Assembly (NCBI GenBank): GCA_964572045.1
Contig: CAZNEI010000001.1
Span: forward strand, 1 to 64,000
Source: CBDCKR01 sp964572045
GTDB taxonomy: Bacteria; Gemmatimonadota; Gemmatimonadetes; Longimicrobiales; Gaopeijiaceae
Direction of reading: 5' to 3'
DNA length: 64,000 nt
The notes beneath the pieces are model-generated. The model saw nothing but the letters and a program-made list of their open reading frames with translations. It ran no database searches and was not told where the DNA came from. This document shows, piece after piece, positions 10,204 through 18,406 of the stretch; positions within the stretch are counted from its first letter, which is position 1; each line of letters begins with the position of its first letter. The translations under genes and the position numbers were made by a program.

Positions 10204-11457
10204 CTAGCCGTCCCCCTTGGCGATCCGATCTGCCAGATCCGGGCGCGCACCGGAGGCCCTGCCGCCCATCAGCCCCTCCACGACCACGGCGCACGCAACG
10301 TGCCCCGTGATGTTGGTCGCGCTCCTGAACATGTCCGGAATACGGTCGATCCCAAGGATGATTCCGAGTCCGGTGAGCGGTACGCCGGCCGTCTCCAAGA
10401 TGGGAACAAGGGTCACGATACTCGCCGAGGGCACCGGTGCCACCGACATCGCCACCAAGAAGCCGACTAGGCCGGCGCCCAGCAGGGTCGCGGGGGACAG
10501 CGGGATGCCGGAGAGGGCCGCCAGGAGGACGAGGGCGGCCCCCTGAAAGAGCGCGCTGCCGGCCCGGTTGATGGCCGCTCCTAACGAGAGCACAAGGGAC
10601 GCCACGGGCGGCGACACGCCGAGGTTGTCAGCATCTTCGAACATGACGGGCAGTGCGGCGACCGAGCTCGTCGTCGAGAAGCCGATCGTATACGTGCCTG
10701 CGACACCCCGGACGAACTCGGCCACCCCCTTTCCGCCCACGAAGCGCACGGACGGGAGGTAGAAGAGAGCCATGAACACGAACAGACCGACCACGACGGT
10801 GGAGACGAAGACGAGCAGGCTCGCCACCAGGCCGAGCCCAAGCTGCGCGATTACGGGCGCGGTGAGGCCGAACACGCCGACGGGGGCCGTCCACAGGATC
10901 CAATGGATCAGCTTGACGAAGACCGCACTGATGTCTTCCGCCAGCGAGATCAGGCGCGCCCGCCGCTCCTCGGCGAGGGCACCGGCCGCCGCGGCAACGA
11001 GGATCGCGAACACGATGATGGAGAGGAGAGAGCCCTCCGAGGCGGCCCGGAAGGGATTGGCCGGAATCAGGCTCAGGAGGAAATCCAGGAGGCCCGGAAC
11101 CTCGGACGGGGCTTCGTCGAGGGCGCCGGTCCTGACCGTGACTGGCCAGAGTCCGAGTGCAATCTTCATGAAGGCGATGCCGATGGCGATGGCGGGGATC
11201 GTGGTGCCCCAGAAGAACCCGAGAGCCGAGCCCCCGAGCTTGCCCACCGTCCTCGGATTTCCCAGGCTGGCCACACCGACGAAGATCGTGGTGACCACGA
11301 GGGGTATTACGATCATCCGAATGGCGTTGACGAAGAGCGTGCCGAGAGGCGCGACGCCGCCGATGACGCGGTCGAGCGGCCCGATGTCGGTGAGTGTCGC
11401 CAGGAGCCCCGCCGCAACGCCGAGGCCCAAGCCGATGGCGGTGGCAAGGTGGTTCAA
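10204..11457 (-). CDS. Dicarboxylate/amino acid:cation symporter (DAACS family)
   Basis: A 417-residue inner-membrane transporter of the GltP/DctA family, importing acidic amino acids or C4-dicarboxylates with Na+ or H+. It has about eight hydrophobic segments. The N-terminal helix pair includes FVNAIRMIVIPLV, and the C-terminal half has the re-entrant-loop region FSTTSSVAALPVM (the family's serine-rich motif) and a TM7-like stretch. Its ATG overlaps the stop of the upstream alkyltransferase-like gene by 4 bp, so the two are translationally coupled. Confidence 0.9.
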   Translation of the reverse strand: MNHLATAIGLGLGVAAGLLATLTDIGPLDRVIGGVAPLGTLFVNAIRMIVIPLVVTTIFVGVASLGNPRTVGKLGGSALGFFWGTTIPAIAIGIAFMKIALGLWPVTVRTGALDEAPSEVPGLLDFLLSLIPANPFRAASEGSLLSIIVFAILVAAAAGALAEERRARLISLAEDISAVFVKLIHWILWTAPVGVFGLTAPVIAQLGLGLVASLLVFVSTVVVGLFVFMALFYLPSVRFVGGKGVAEFVRGVAGTYTIGFSTTSSVAALPVMFEDADNLGVSPPVASLVLSLGAAINRAGSALFQGAALVLLAALSGIPLSPATLLGAGLVGFLVAMSVAPVPSASIVTLVPILETAGVPLTGLGIILGIDRIPDMFRSATNITGHVACAVVVEGLMGGRASGARPDLADRIAKGDG

Positions 11458-11840
11458 GCGTCGAGTCCCTCCAAGGCCGCGGCGATTCGCTCAGGGTCGG
11501 GTGACCAGCCGAAGCGGTCCCAGTCGATGCGGTTCGCCCTGTCGAAAACCACACCCTCGTCCTCCAGAAGAGCGCGCTGGATCTGAGCGGTATGGTGAAT
11601 GGCGGCCGTGGTGATCCGCCCAACGCTGCTCACGACGCGCCACCAGGGGACGTCCGAGTCGCCGGGAAGGTTGGAGAGCGCCCCGCCGACGGCTCGAGGT
11701 GCGCGAGGACTCCCGGAGATCGTCGCGACGTCTTTGTAGGAGAGGATGCGGCCACGGGGAATCGCCGACACGACGGAATAGACGCGTCGGGCGAAGGGGG
11801 TCATCCGTCGAGGCCTGAACGGCATCGATCTATTGGCCAC
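11454..11840 (-). CDS. Alkyltransferase-like (ATL) protein of the MGMT fold
   Basis: A 128-residue single-domain protein matching the C-terminal DNA-binding domain of O6-alkylguanine-DNA alkyltransferases. It has TPFARRVYSVVSAIPRGRILSY and the helix-turn-helix region. The active-site PCHRV is replaced by PWWRV at residues 65-69, so there is no acceptor Cys. Such ATL proteins bind O6-alkylguanine and hand the lesion to nucleotide excision repair. The gene is the first of a two-gene unit with a symporter, by a 4-bp overlap. A Cys-containing Ogt is encoded elsewhere in the window (22773-23333), so this paralogue is a sensor rather than the repair enzyme. Confidence 0.9.
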   Translation of the reverse strand: MANRSMPFRPRRMTPFARRVYSVVSAIPRGRILSYKDVATISGSPRAPRAVGGALSNLPGDSDVPWWRVVSSVGRITTAAIHHTAQIQRALLEDEGVVFDRANRIDWDRFGWSPDPERIAAALEGLDA

Positions 11841-12239
11841 GGCCTGGTACGTTCGCTACCATGGGATGCCTGTACTCGTGCGGGCTCCGCTGTACGTTCA
11901 CCGCACAGGAGAGGGTGAGGCGGGGATGTTCGCAAGCCCCTCGCCCGTCCGCCCACCGCCGCCCCTTCTCGAGAGTTCCGGGCTCAACCCCTGACACCAG
12001 CACTCCCTTGCAAGATTCCCTTCGCCCTCTTCGCCGCCGGGGAGCAGACGCTTACCGGCACCGATGGGTCCGCTCGGACCCGGATGGCCGACGTTGCCGG
12101 CAGGCGCGGCCTATGTCCGGCCCTCCCCGGTGACCGGAGTCCGCAACGGTCCTTTGGTCGCCGTCCTGTCGAGGAGGACGCGACCTGCCGTAGTCTCGGC
12201 GGCGGACGCTCGCGTGGGGATCGGGGCGGCAACCGGCTG
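11841..12239. other. Divergent intergenic region, no gene seen
   Basis: About 400 bp between the ATL gene and the CDF exporter. The open frame runs into the CDF gene from about 12084 but its extra 52 residues are Arg/Gly/Pro-rich and unlike the family. Promoters for both flanking units should lie here; none is obvious. Confidence 0.45.
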
Positions 12240-13205
12240 ATGGTGATGCACCACGTGCACGGGTCGGCACCGATCCGCGCCCCCGGAGTGCATCGGCGCC
12301 ACCTCGGGGACGGCCGTCCGAGCCGGCGGTCGCAGGCAAGACGGCTCCGGCTCGCGCTCATCCTTACAGGCGCCTTCATGGTGGTGGAGGTGGTGGGCGG
12401 CTTGCTGGCCAACTCCCTTGCCCTACTGGCCGATGCGGGACACATGCTTACGGACGGGCTTGCGCTGGCTCTCTCTCTCATTGCGATCCGTCTGGCGATG
12501 CGACCTGCGAGCCCGGAGCACACCTTCGGCTACGCCCGCCTAGAAGTCCTTGCCGCGTTGATCAACGGGGCGGTGCTGCTCGCGATCAGCGGCTGGATCG
12601 CATGGGAGGCGTGGGAGCGCCTGCACGCGCCCAGGGAGGTGGACGGGCCCCTGCTATTGACCGTGGCCATGCTCGGCCTAGTCGTTAATCTGGTCTGCGC
12701 CGCCCTTCTGAGAAGCCACGCGGGAGACAGCTTGAACGTTCGTGGGGCATATCTCCACATCCTGGGCGATCTTCTCGGATCCGTTGGGACGATCGCGGCG
12801 GGTACGGTCATCCTGTTCACGGGATGGAATCCCGCCGATCCACTCCTCTCCGTGTTCGTTGCCTCCTTGATTCTGGTGGGTGCCTGGCGCCTTATGCGAG
12901 AGGCTACGGAGGTGCTGCTGGAGCGGGCGCCTCGGCATCTGGACGTGGTGGATCTCCACGCACGGCTCAAGACGATCCCGAACCTCGAGGATGTGCACGA
13001 CCTACACGTGTGGACTGTTACGAGCGGCTTCGTGGCGCTGAGCGGGCACGGGGTGCTTGACGATCCCGCCCACCACCAGAGGGTGCTGGACGAGATTCGC
13101 GAACGCATGGCAGAACAGGGGATCGAGCACGTGACCTTTCAGCTCGAGCCGCGGTACCTTCACCAAATCACCCCAGTGAACCGTAAGGAGGAGGCGGGCG
13201 GGTGA
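12240..13205 (+). CDS. Cation diffusion facilitator (CDF) metal exporter
   Basis: A CzcD/ZitB-type Me2+/H+ antiporter of the inner membrane. Six TM helices are visible. The metal-site signatures are NSLALLADAGHMLTDGLAL (TM2, HxxxD) and LLSVFVASLILVGAW with a preceding Asp (TM5), and a C-terminal cytoplasmic ferredoxin-like domain contains VHDLHVWTVTSGFVALSGH. The start is taken at the tandem ATG/ATG (12240/12246); a His-containing leader (MVMHHVH) fits a metal transporter. The stop overlaps the GTG of the multicopper oxidase in GTGA, so the two are cotranslated. Zn, Co or Cd is the usual CDF substrate; the oxidase partner suggests a wider metal-stress role. Confidence 0.92.
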   Translation: MVMHHVHGSAPIRAPGVHRRHLGDGRPSRRSQARRLRLALILTGAFMVVEVVGGLLANSLALLADAGHMLTDGLALALSLIAIRLAMRPASPEHTFGYARLEVLAALINGAVLLAISGWIAWEAWERLHAPREVDGPLLLTVAMLGLVVNLVCAALLRSHAGDSLNVRGAYLHILGDLLGSVGTIAAGTVILFTGWNPADPLLSVFVASLILVGAWRLMREATEVLLERAPRHLDVVDLHARLKTIPNLEDVHDLHVWTVTSGFVALSGHGVLDDPAHHQRVLDEIRERMAEQGIEHVTFQLEPRYLHQITPVNRKEEAGG

Positions 13206-15358
13206 GAATCTGGAAGAACGCAGCGACCGCCGTCCTGACCGTGGCCGTGGCGACTTCACGGCCGGCGATTGCGCAGCAGGTCGCATGCGGTGCCCCTTTC
13301 CAGGGGGACGGTGCGGCCAGCCGCGACCTGTACTGTATTGAGCTTGTGCCGTCACCTGGCATCGCGGGCGTCGCGGGTGTCGTGGAGCTCGCGCTACAGC
13401 CCTCTCCCTTCAGTCCCGCCGTTACGACCGACGGCCGCCTCCGCTTCGAGCCACGCATCACGCTGTCGGGTCTTCCCGACCCTTCCAGCCTCGGAGACTT
13501 CAGTACATACGTCGCGTGGGCGATGGATCCGACGATGTTCCCCTTCATGAAGCTGGGCGAGGTAGGAAACGGAACGACGGACCTGGCATCCATCGACCTG
13601 AACAAGTTCGTGGTGCTCGTCTCAGCTGAGCGCTCCGCCGATGTTGCCGACAGAGAGGGGAGGCTCGTCCTTCGCGCCCAGTCCCCGGCCACACGGATGC
13701 AGCCGGCCGACATGCTGGAGTTCGTGCTCGGGGTCGCGCGGGGCGACGTTCCTCCTCCGTCCGCCATGGACGGAACCGGTGTCGGGGGCGAGGTGCGGTG
13801 GTTCATGCCGCCCATGATGCCTCAGCTATCGATGCTGCCGGCGATGATGGAGCTTCGCCCCGGCGTAAGCCCCTACCTGCCGAGCGTGCCCGATCCGGCA
13901 AGCCTCCCGGAGGCCCGGCCGCGCGAGATCCTGGATCTGGCGGACGGTGATACACTTAGCCTCGAGGCCGGCCTCGTTCGGCGGGAGGTCGACGGGCGCT
14001 CGTTCGTCATGTTCGCGTTTAACGGGCAGCATCCCGGCCCTCTCCTACGGGTTGCGCAGGGGACAACGCTGACCGTGCTCTTCAAGAACGCGATCGACTT
14101 GCCCACGATGATCCATTGGCATGGGCTGCGCCTCGACAACCGCTTCGACGGCACCTCGCTGACCCAGGATCCGGTCGCTCCGGGCGGAGACTTCGAGTAC
14201 CAGGTCTTCTTCCCCGACGCTGGCGTCTACTGGTACCATCCCCACCTACGCGAGGACGTGACGCAGGACCTCGGATTGTACGGCAACATGCGGGTGCTCT
14301 CGCCGAGGGAGGACTACTACGGACCCGCCCACCGAGAGGAGGTGGTTACGCTCGACGATCTCCTGGTCGGAGAGCAGGGGCTTCTGCCGTTCGGGCTCGA
14401 GGAGGCGACCCACGCGCTCATGGGGCGCTTCGGCAATGTCTTCCTCGTCAACGGCGAGCCGAGCTGGGAGATCGATGCTAGCCGCGGGGAGGTCATCCGC
14501 TTTTTCCTCACGAACGTATCGAACACCCGCACCTTCAACCTCTCGTTCGGGGATGCCCCGATGAAGGTGGTCGGGTCCGACGTGGGCAACTTCGAGCGGG
14601 AGGCGTGGGTCGAAAGCGTGGTCATCGCTCCGGCGGAACGGTACGTCGTGCACGTGCGCTTCCCCGAATCTGGGCGCTATCCGCTCATCAACGGGGTCCA
14701 AGGGATCGATCATCTCTATGGCGCGTTCTTTAGCGAGAGCGACACGCTGGGCGCCGTTCGGGTGTCGGCCGAGGAAGTGGATGAGGACCTCTCGTCCGAC
14801 TTCGGGGAGCTCCGCGAGGACGGTGCGACGGTGGCGGAGATCGACCGGTACCGGGATGAGTCCGGGCGGCCCGTCGACTACGAGCTCGAACTCACGATGT
14901 CGGCGGAAGGGCTGCCGGACGTGGTCACGAGCCTCATGAGCCTGGACTCGGCGTACTTCGCTCCGGTCGAGTGGTCGGCCGCCATGCCCATGATGAACTG
15001 GGCGGCGAGCCCGAGCGCAGTGAGCTGGGTTCTCCGCGACCCGCGGACGGGCAATGAGAACCTGGACATTACCTGGAGTTTCCGGGTGGGCGACGTCGTT
15101 AAGGTCCGCCTCCACAATTCACGGCGGGTTCTCCACGCGATGCAGCACCCGATCCACATTCATGGACAACGCTTTCTCGTCGTTGAGATGAACGGCGTGC
15201 CCAACCGGAACCTGGTGTGGAAGGACACCATGATGTTGCCCGTGGGTGCGACCGCGGACATCCTGCTTGAGTTGTCGAACCCGGGTCTTTGGATGCTCCA
15301 CTGCCATATCGCGGAGCACCTGGAGGCTGGCATGGCGATGACCTTCGCAGTCCACTGA
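13202..15358 (+). CDS. Multicopper oxidase with N-terminal accessory domain and Met-rich linker
   Basis: A 718-residue secreted oxidase. It begins with GTG preceded by GGAGGAGG and has a signal peptide ending AIAQQ. Residues 26-200 are an accessory domain outside the oxidase core. Residues 200-216 are Met-rich (FMPPMMPQLSMLPAMM). The cupredoxin core follows: HWHG (about 305), WYHPH (about 343), HPIHIHGQRF and the C-terminal HCHIAEHLEAGM, giving all type 1/2/3 copper ligands with an axial Met. It probably oxidises Cu(I) or organic substrates in the periplasm. It is translationally coupled to the CDF exporter upstream. Confidence 0.92.
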   Translation: MRIWKNAATAVLTVAVATSRPAIAQQVACGAPFQGDGAASRDLYCIELVPSPGIAGVAGVVELALQPSPFSPAVTTDGRLRFEPRITLSGLPDPSSLGDFSTYVAWAMDPTMFPFMKLGEVGNGTTDLASIDLNKFVVLVSAERSADVADREGRLVLRAQSPATRMQPADMLEFVLGVARGDVPPPSAMDGTGVGGEVRWFMPPMMPQLSMLPAMMELRPGVSPYLPSVPDPASLPEARPREILDLADGDTLSLEAGLVRREVDGRSFVMFAFNGQHPGPLLRVAQGTTLTVLFKNAIDLPTMIHWHGLRLDNRFDGTSLTQDPVAPGGDFEYQVFFPDAGVYWYHPHLREDVTQDLGLYGNMRVLSPREDYYGPAHREEVVTLDDLLVGEQGLLPFGLEEATHALMGRFGNVFLVNGEPSWEIDASRGEVIRFFLTNVSNTRTFNLSFGDAPMKVVGSDVGNFEREAWVESVVIAPAERYVVHVRFPESGRYPLINGVQGIDHLYGAFFSESDTLGAVRVSAEEVDEDLSSDFGELREDGATVAEIDRYRDESGRPVDYELELTMSAEGLPDVVTSLMSLDSAYFAPVEWSAAMPMMNWAASPSAVSWVLRDPRTGNENLDITWSFRVGDVVKVRLHNSRRVLHAMQHPIHIHGQRFLVVEMNGVPNRNLVWKDTMMLPVGATADILLELSNPGLWMLHCHIAEHLEAGMAMTFAVH

Positions 15359-15390
15359 GCACGCCCCAAGGGGCGCCACGAAGGAGCTGT

Positions 15391-16830
15391 ATGATGACTC
15401 GTACGATCTTCCTCCTCCTCCTCTCCCTCGGTGCCGTCTCTGTGGCGTTACCGACGGCCGGGCAGGCCCAGCTCGCTTCCGAACTCTCACCCCAGGTCCG
15501 GGACCGCTACGTGAGGGTCTCGGCGCCAGCCTACGTGCTTCGGGACGTGACCGTAGTGGACGGGACGGGAGCGCCGCCTCGGCGGGGGATGTCGGTCGTG
15601 GTCGAGGACGGCCTCATCACTCAAGTGAGTGCCCAGGTGGAGGTCCCACCCGACGCGGATCTCATGACCTACTCCGGGCACACCCTCATCCCCGGCCTGG
15701 TCGGGCTCCACGATCACATGTACTACACGGCGGCGGGCGGACGTGCCGCCCAGATGTCCTACACGGGCCCGCGGCTCTACTTGGGGGCGGGTGTCACAAC
15801 CATCCGGACGACCGGCAGCCGCGCGCCTTACGCCGAGCTCAACATGAAGGCGGAGATCGAGGCGGGGAGGATGGTGGGCCCCCGCATACACATCACGGCC
15901 CCCTACATCACCGGCGGCGAGGGCAACACGGGGATGACGCTGCTCAAGTCTCCGGAACAGGCCCGCCGCTTCGTTGCCTACTGGAGCGAGGAGGGCGCCA
16001 CCTGGCTCAAGGCCTACACGAACATCCGCCGCGCCGAGATGGCCGCCGTCATCGACGAGGCCCACCGGCGAGGGGTCCAGGTCACCGGTCACATCTGCTC
16101 GATCAGCTTCAGCGAGGCCGTTGAGCTGGGCATCGACAACATCGAACACGGGCTCCTCACCAACACGGACTACCATCCCGGAAAGGAGCCGGATGAGTGC
16201 CCGCAAGGCAACGATGCCGCAATCGAAGGCCTCGACGTGAGAGGCCCGGAGGTCGAGGCCACGTTCCAGAAGATGATCGATGCGGGCGTGGGGATGACGT
16301 CGACCCTTCCGGTCTACGAGCTCTTCGTCCCGGACCGGCCCACGAGGGATCAGCGATCCCTGGAGGCCATGGCGCCCGAGGTGCGTGAGGCGTACCTGGC
16401 GGATCGCGACCGCATCGACAACGCGCCGAACCCGTTCGTGAGCCCTGAGGCCTTCAAGAAGGCTATGGCCTACGAGCTCCGCTTCGTGGAGATGGGCGGG
16501 GTCTTGGCCAACGGCGTGGATCCCACGGGCAACGGGGGGGCGCTCCCGGGCTACGGGGACCAGAGGGGTGTGGAGCTGCTCATGGAAGCGGAGTTCACCT
16601 TTGCGCAGGCGATTCAGATCGCAAGCCTGAACGGGGCGAAGATCCTGGGCGTCGACGGCGAGCTGGGGAGCATCGAGCCGGGCAAGATCGCGGATATGGT
16701 GCTTCTGCGCGGAGAGCCGTCGGGCGACCCGTCCATTGTCCGGAACACGGTCGTCGTATTCAAGGACGGTGTGGGTTACGACTCCCGCACGCTTCTCGAC
16801 GAGGTGAGGGGCCGGGTCGGCATCCACTGA
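15391..16830 (+). CDS. Secreted amidohydrolase-family protein (tandem copy 1)
   Basis: A 479-residue metal-dependent hydrolase of the imidazolonepropionase/prolidase-like subfamily. A signal peptide (IFLLLLSLGAVSVALPTAGQAQ) indicates export. Metal ligands are visible: HDHM (HxH), Lys in TWLKAYTNI, His in VTGHICS, His in IEHGLL and Asp in GVDPTGNGG. The substrate is probably a peptide or cyclic amide but is unknown. The ATG at 15391 is preceded by AAGGAG. It lies 32 bp after the multicopper oxidase, and a closely similar second copy starts 27 bp downstream, so the block is probably one operon from the CDF gene onward. Confidence 0.88.
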   Translation: MMTRTIFLLLLSLGAVSVALPTAGQAQLASELSPQVRDRYVRVSAPAYVLRDVTVVDGTGAPPRRGMSVVVEDGLITQVSAQVEVPPDADLMTYSGHTLIPGLVGLHDHMYYTAAGGRAAQMSYTGPRLYLGAGVTTIRTTGSRAPYAELNMKAEIEAGRMVGPRIHITAPYITGGEGNTGMTLLKSPEQARRFVAYWSEEGATWLKAYTNIRRAEMAAVIDEAHRRGVQVTGHICSISFSEAVELGIDNIEHGLLTNTDYHPGKEPDECPQGNDAAIEGLDVRGPEVEATFQKMIDAGVGMTSTLPVYELFVPDRPTRDQRSLEAMAPEVREAYLADRDRIDNAPNPFVSPEAFKKAMAYELRFVEMGGVLANGVDPTGNGGALPGYGDQRGVELLMEAEFTFAQAIQIASLNGAKILGVDGELGSIEPGKIADMVLLRGEPSGDPSIVRNTVVVFKDGVGYDSRTLLDEVRGRVGIH

Positions 16831-16857
16831 GGCAGCAGAACCGGAAGGAGCGGTAGG

Positions 16858-18291
16858 ATGGTACGAGTCAGTCTGGTTCTCACGGGCCTCCTCGTCGGAC
16901 TTCACCAGGCCGTGCCGGCTCAGCTCGCTACTGAGCTCTCTCCGCAGGTGCGCGATCGCTACGTGCGTGTGTCCGCGCCGGCGTTCGTGATACAGAACGT
17001 GACGCTCGTCGACGGAACCGGTGCGGAAGTGCGGCGGGGCATGTCGGTGGTCGTCGAGGAGGGAAGGATCGCCGAGGTGGGCCAGCGGGTGCGCATCCCT
17101 TCGGACGCCGAGATCCTCAGCTACTCGGGCCACACACTGATCCCCGGCCTTGTCGGCCTTCACAACCACATGTTCTACACGGCGGCGGGCGGGCGGGTGG
17201 CTACGCTGGCCTTCTCCGGGCCTCGACTCTACTTGGGGGGAGGCGTAACCACGATTCGTACGACCGGGAGCATCGCTCCGTACGCTGAGATCAACGTCAA
17301 GGCGGAGATCGAAGCGGGTCGGATTCCCGGACCGCGCATGCACATCACGGCGCCCTACATCACCGGCGGCCGGCTCGACCCCACATTCCCCGACATGACC
17401 CTCCTGCACTCGCCCGAGCAGGCGCGCCGCTTCGTCGCGTACTGGGGCGAGGAGGGTGCCACGTGGATCAAGGCGTACACGAACATCGGTCGGGCCGAGT
17501 TCATGGCTGCCGTCGATGAGGCGCACAAGGCCGGGATGAAGGTAACGGGCCACCTTTGCTCGTTGACCCACGGTGAGGCGGCCGATCTGGGGATCGACAA
17601 CGTCGAGCACGGCTTGCTGACCGCGACCGACTACAATCCCGACAAACAGGTCGATCGTTGCCCGCTTGGCAACGAGGCAGTGGCCGGCGGCGTCGACGTG
17701 AGGGGCCCGGAGGTGGAGGCCGCCTTCCGGAAGATGATCGACGGGGGAGTGGCGATGACGTCGACCCTGCCCTACTGGGAGCTCTTCGTGCCGAACCGGC
17801 CGGTGCGCGACGCACGCTCCCTAGAGGCCATGTCGGCCGATGTGCGCGAGGCATACCTGGCCGAGAGGGACCGGATCGACTCGGATCCGAACCCGCTCGT
17901 CAACTCCGCCTACCTCAGGAACGCCCAGGCGTACGAACTCCGCTTCGCGGAGATGGGTGGCCTGCTGGCCGCCGGCGTGGATCCCACGGGCAACGGGGGG
18001 GCGCTCCCGGGCTACGGGGACCAGCGAGGGATCGAGCTGTTGGTCGAGGCCGAGTTCACGTTCTCGCAGGCCATTGAGATCGCGAGCCTCAACGGCGCCA
18101 GGGTGTTGGGGGTGGACGACGAGCTGGGGAGCATCGAGCCGGGCAAGGTCGCCGACATGGTGCTTCTCCGTGGCGACTTGGCGGGCGATCCGTCGATCAT
18201 CCGCAACACCGTCCTCGTCTTCAAGGACGGAGTGGGCTACGATTCGCGCACCCTCCTTGAGGAAGTGAGGGGGTGGGTCGGGATCAGGTAG
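16858..18291 (+). CDS. Secreted amidohydrolase-family protein (tandem copy 2)
   Basis: A 477-residue paralogue of the preceding gene, collinear along its whole length, with shared blocks such as LSPQVRDRYVRVSAPA near the N-terminus and DPTGNGGALPGYGDQRG near the C-terminus. All metal ligands are kept (HNHM, Lys in TWIKAYTNI, VTGHLCS, VEHGLL, GVDPTGNGG). The signal peptide is LVLTGLLVGLHQAVPAQ. AAGGAG lies about 11 bases before the ATG. Differences cluster around GGRLDPTFPDM, which is longer than in copy 1, and may reflect a changed substrate pocket. Confidence 0.88.
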   Translation: MVRVSLVLTGLLVGLHQAVPAQLATELSPQVRDRYVRVSAPAFVIQNVTLVDGTGAEVRRGMSVVVEEGRIAEVGQRVRIPSDAEILSYSGHTLIPGLVGLHNHMFYTAAGGRVATLAFSGPRLYLGGGVTTIRTTGSIAPYAEINVKAEIEAGRIPGPRMHITAPYITGGRLDPTFPDMTLLHSPEQARRFVAYWGEEGATWIKAYTNIGRAEFMAAVDEAHKAGMKVTGHLCSLTHGEAADLGIDNVEHGLLTATDYNPDKQVDRCPLGNEAVAGGVDVRGPEVEAAFRKMIDGGVAMTSTLPYWELFVPNRPVRDARSLEAMSADVREAYLAERDRIDSDPNPLVNSAYLRNAQAYELRFAEMGGLLAAGVDPTGNGGALPGYGDQRGIELLVEAEFTFSQAIEIASLNGARVLGVDDELGSIEPGKVADMVLLRGDLAGDPSIIRNTVLVFKDGVGYDSRTLLEEVRGWVGIR

Positions 18292-18406
18292 CACTCCGCC
18301 GCCGAGCGTTGGGATGGGCCAGGGCCTGCGGTGACCGGTCAGACCGCGGACCGAGGGGATCGGCGCGCTCCGTACCCGGAAACCTCCTGGGAGTATCCGA
18401 GCCTGC

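Noticed and set aside
12084..12239. N-terminal extension of the CDF exporter
   Set aside because: 52 residues with no family similarity and no ribosome site; the tandem ATG at 12240/12246 is better.
15361..15376. Short inverted repeat CGCCCC-AA-GGGGCG between the oxidase and the first amidohydrolase
   Set aside because: The loop is only two bases and the genes look cotranscribed, so I do not call it a terminator.
15487..17610. Open frame of 707 codons antisense to the tandem amidohydrolases
   Set aside because: It is a shadow of two real genes in GC-rich DNA. Its Arg/His/Asp/Val-rich sequence has no motif and would be continuous only because both paralogues share codon patterns.
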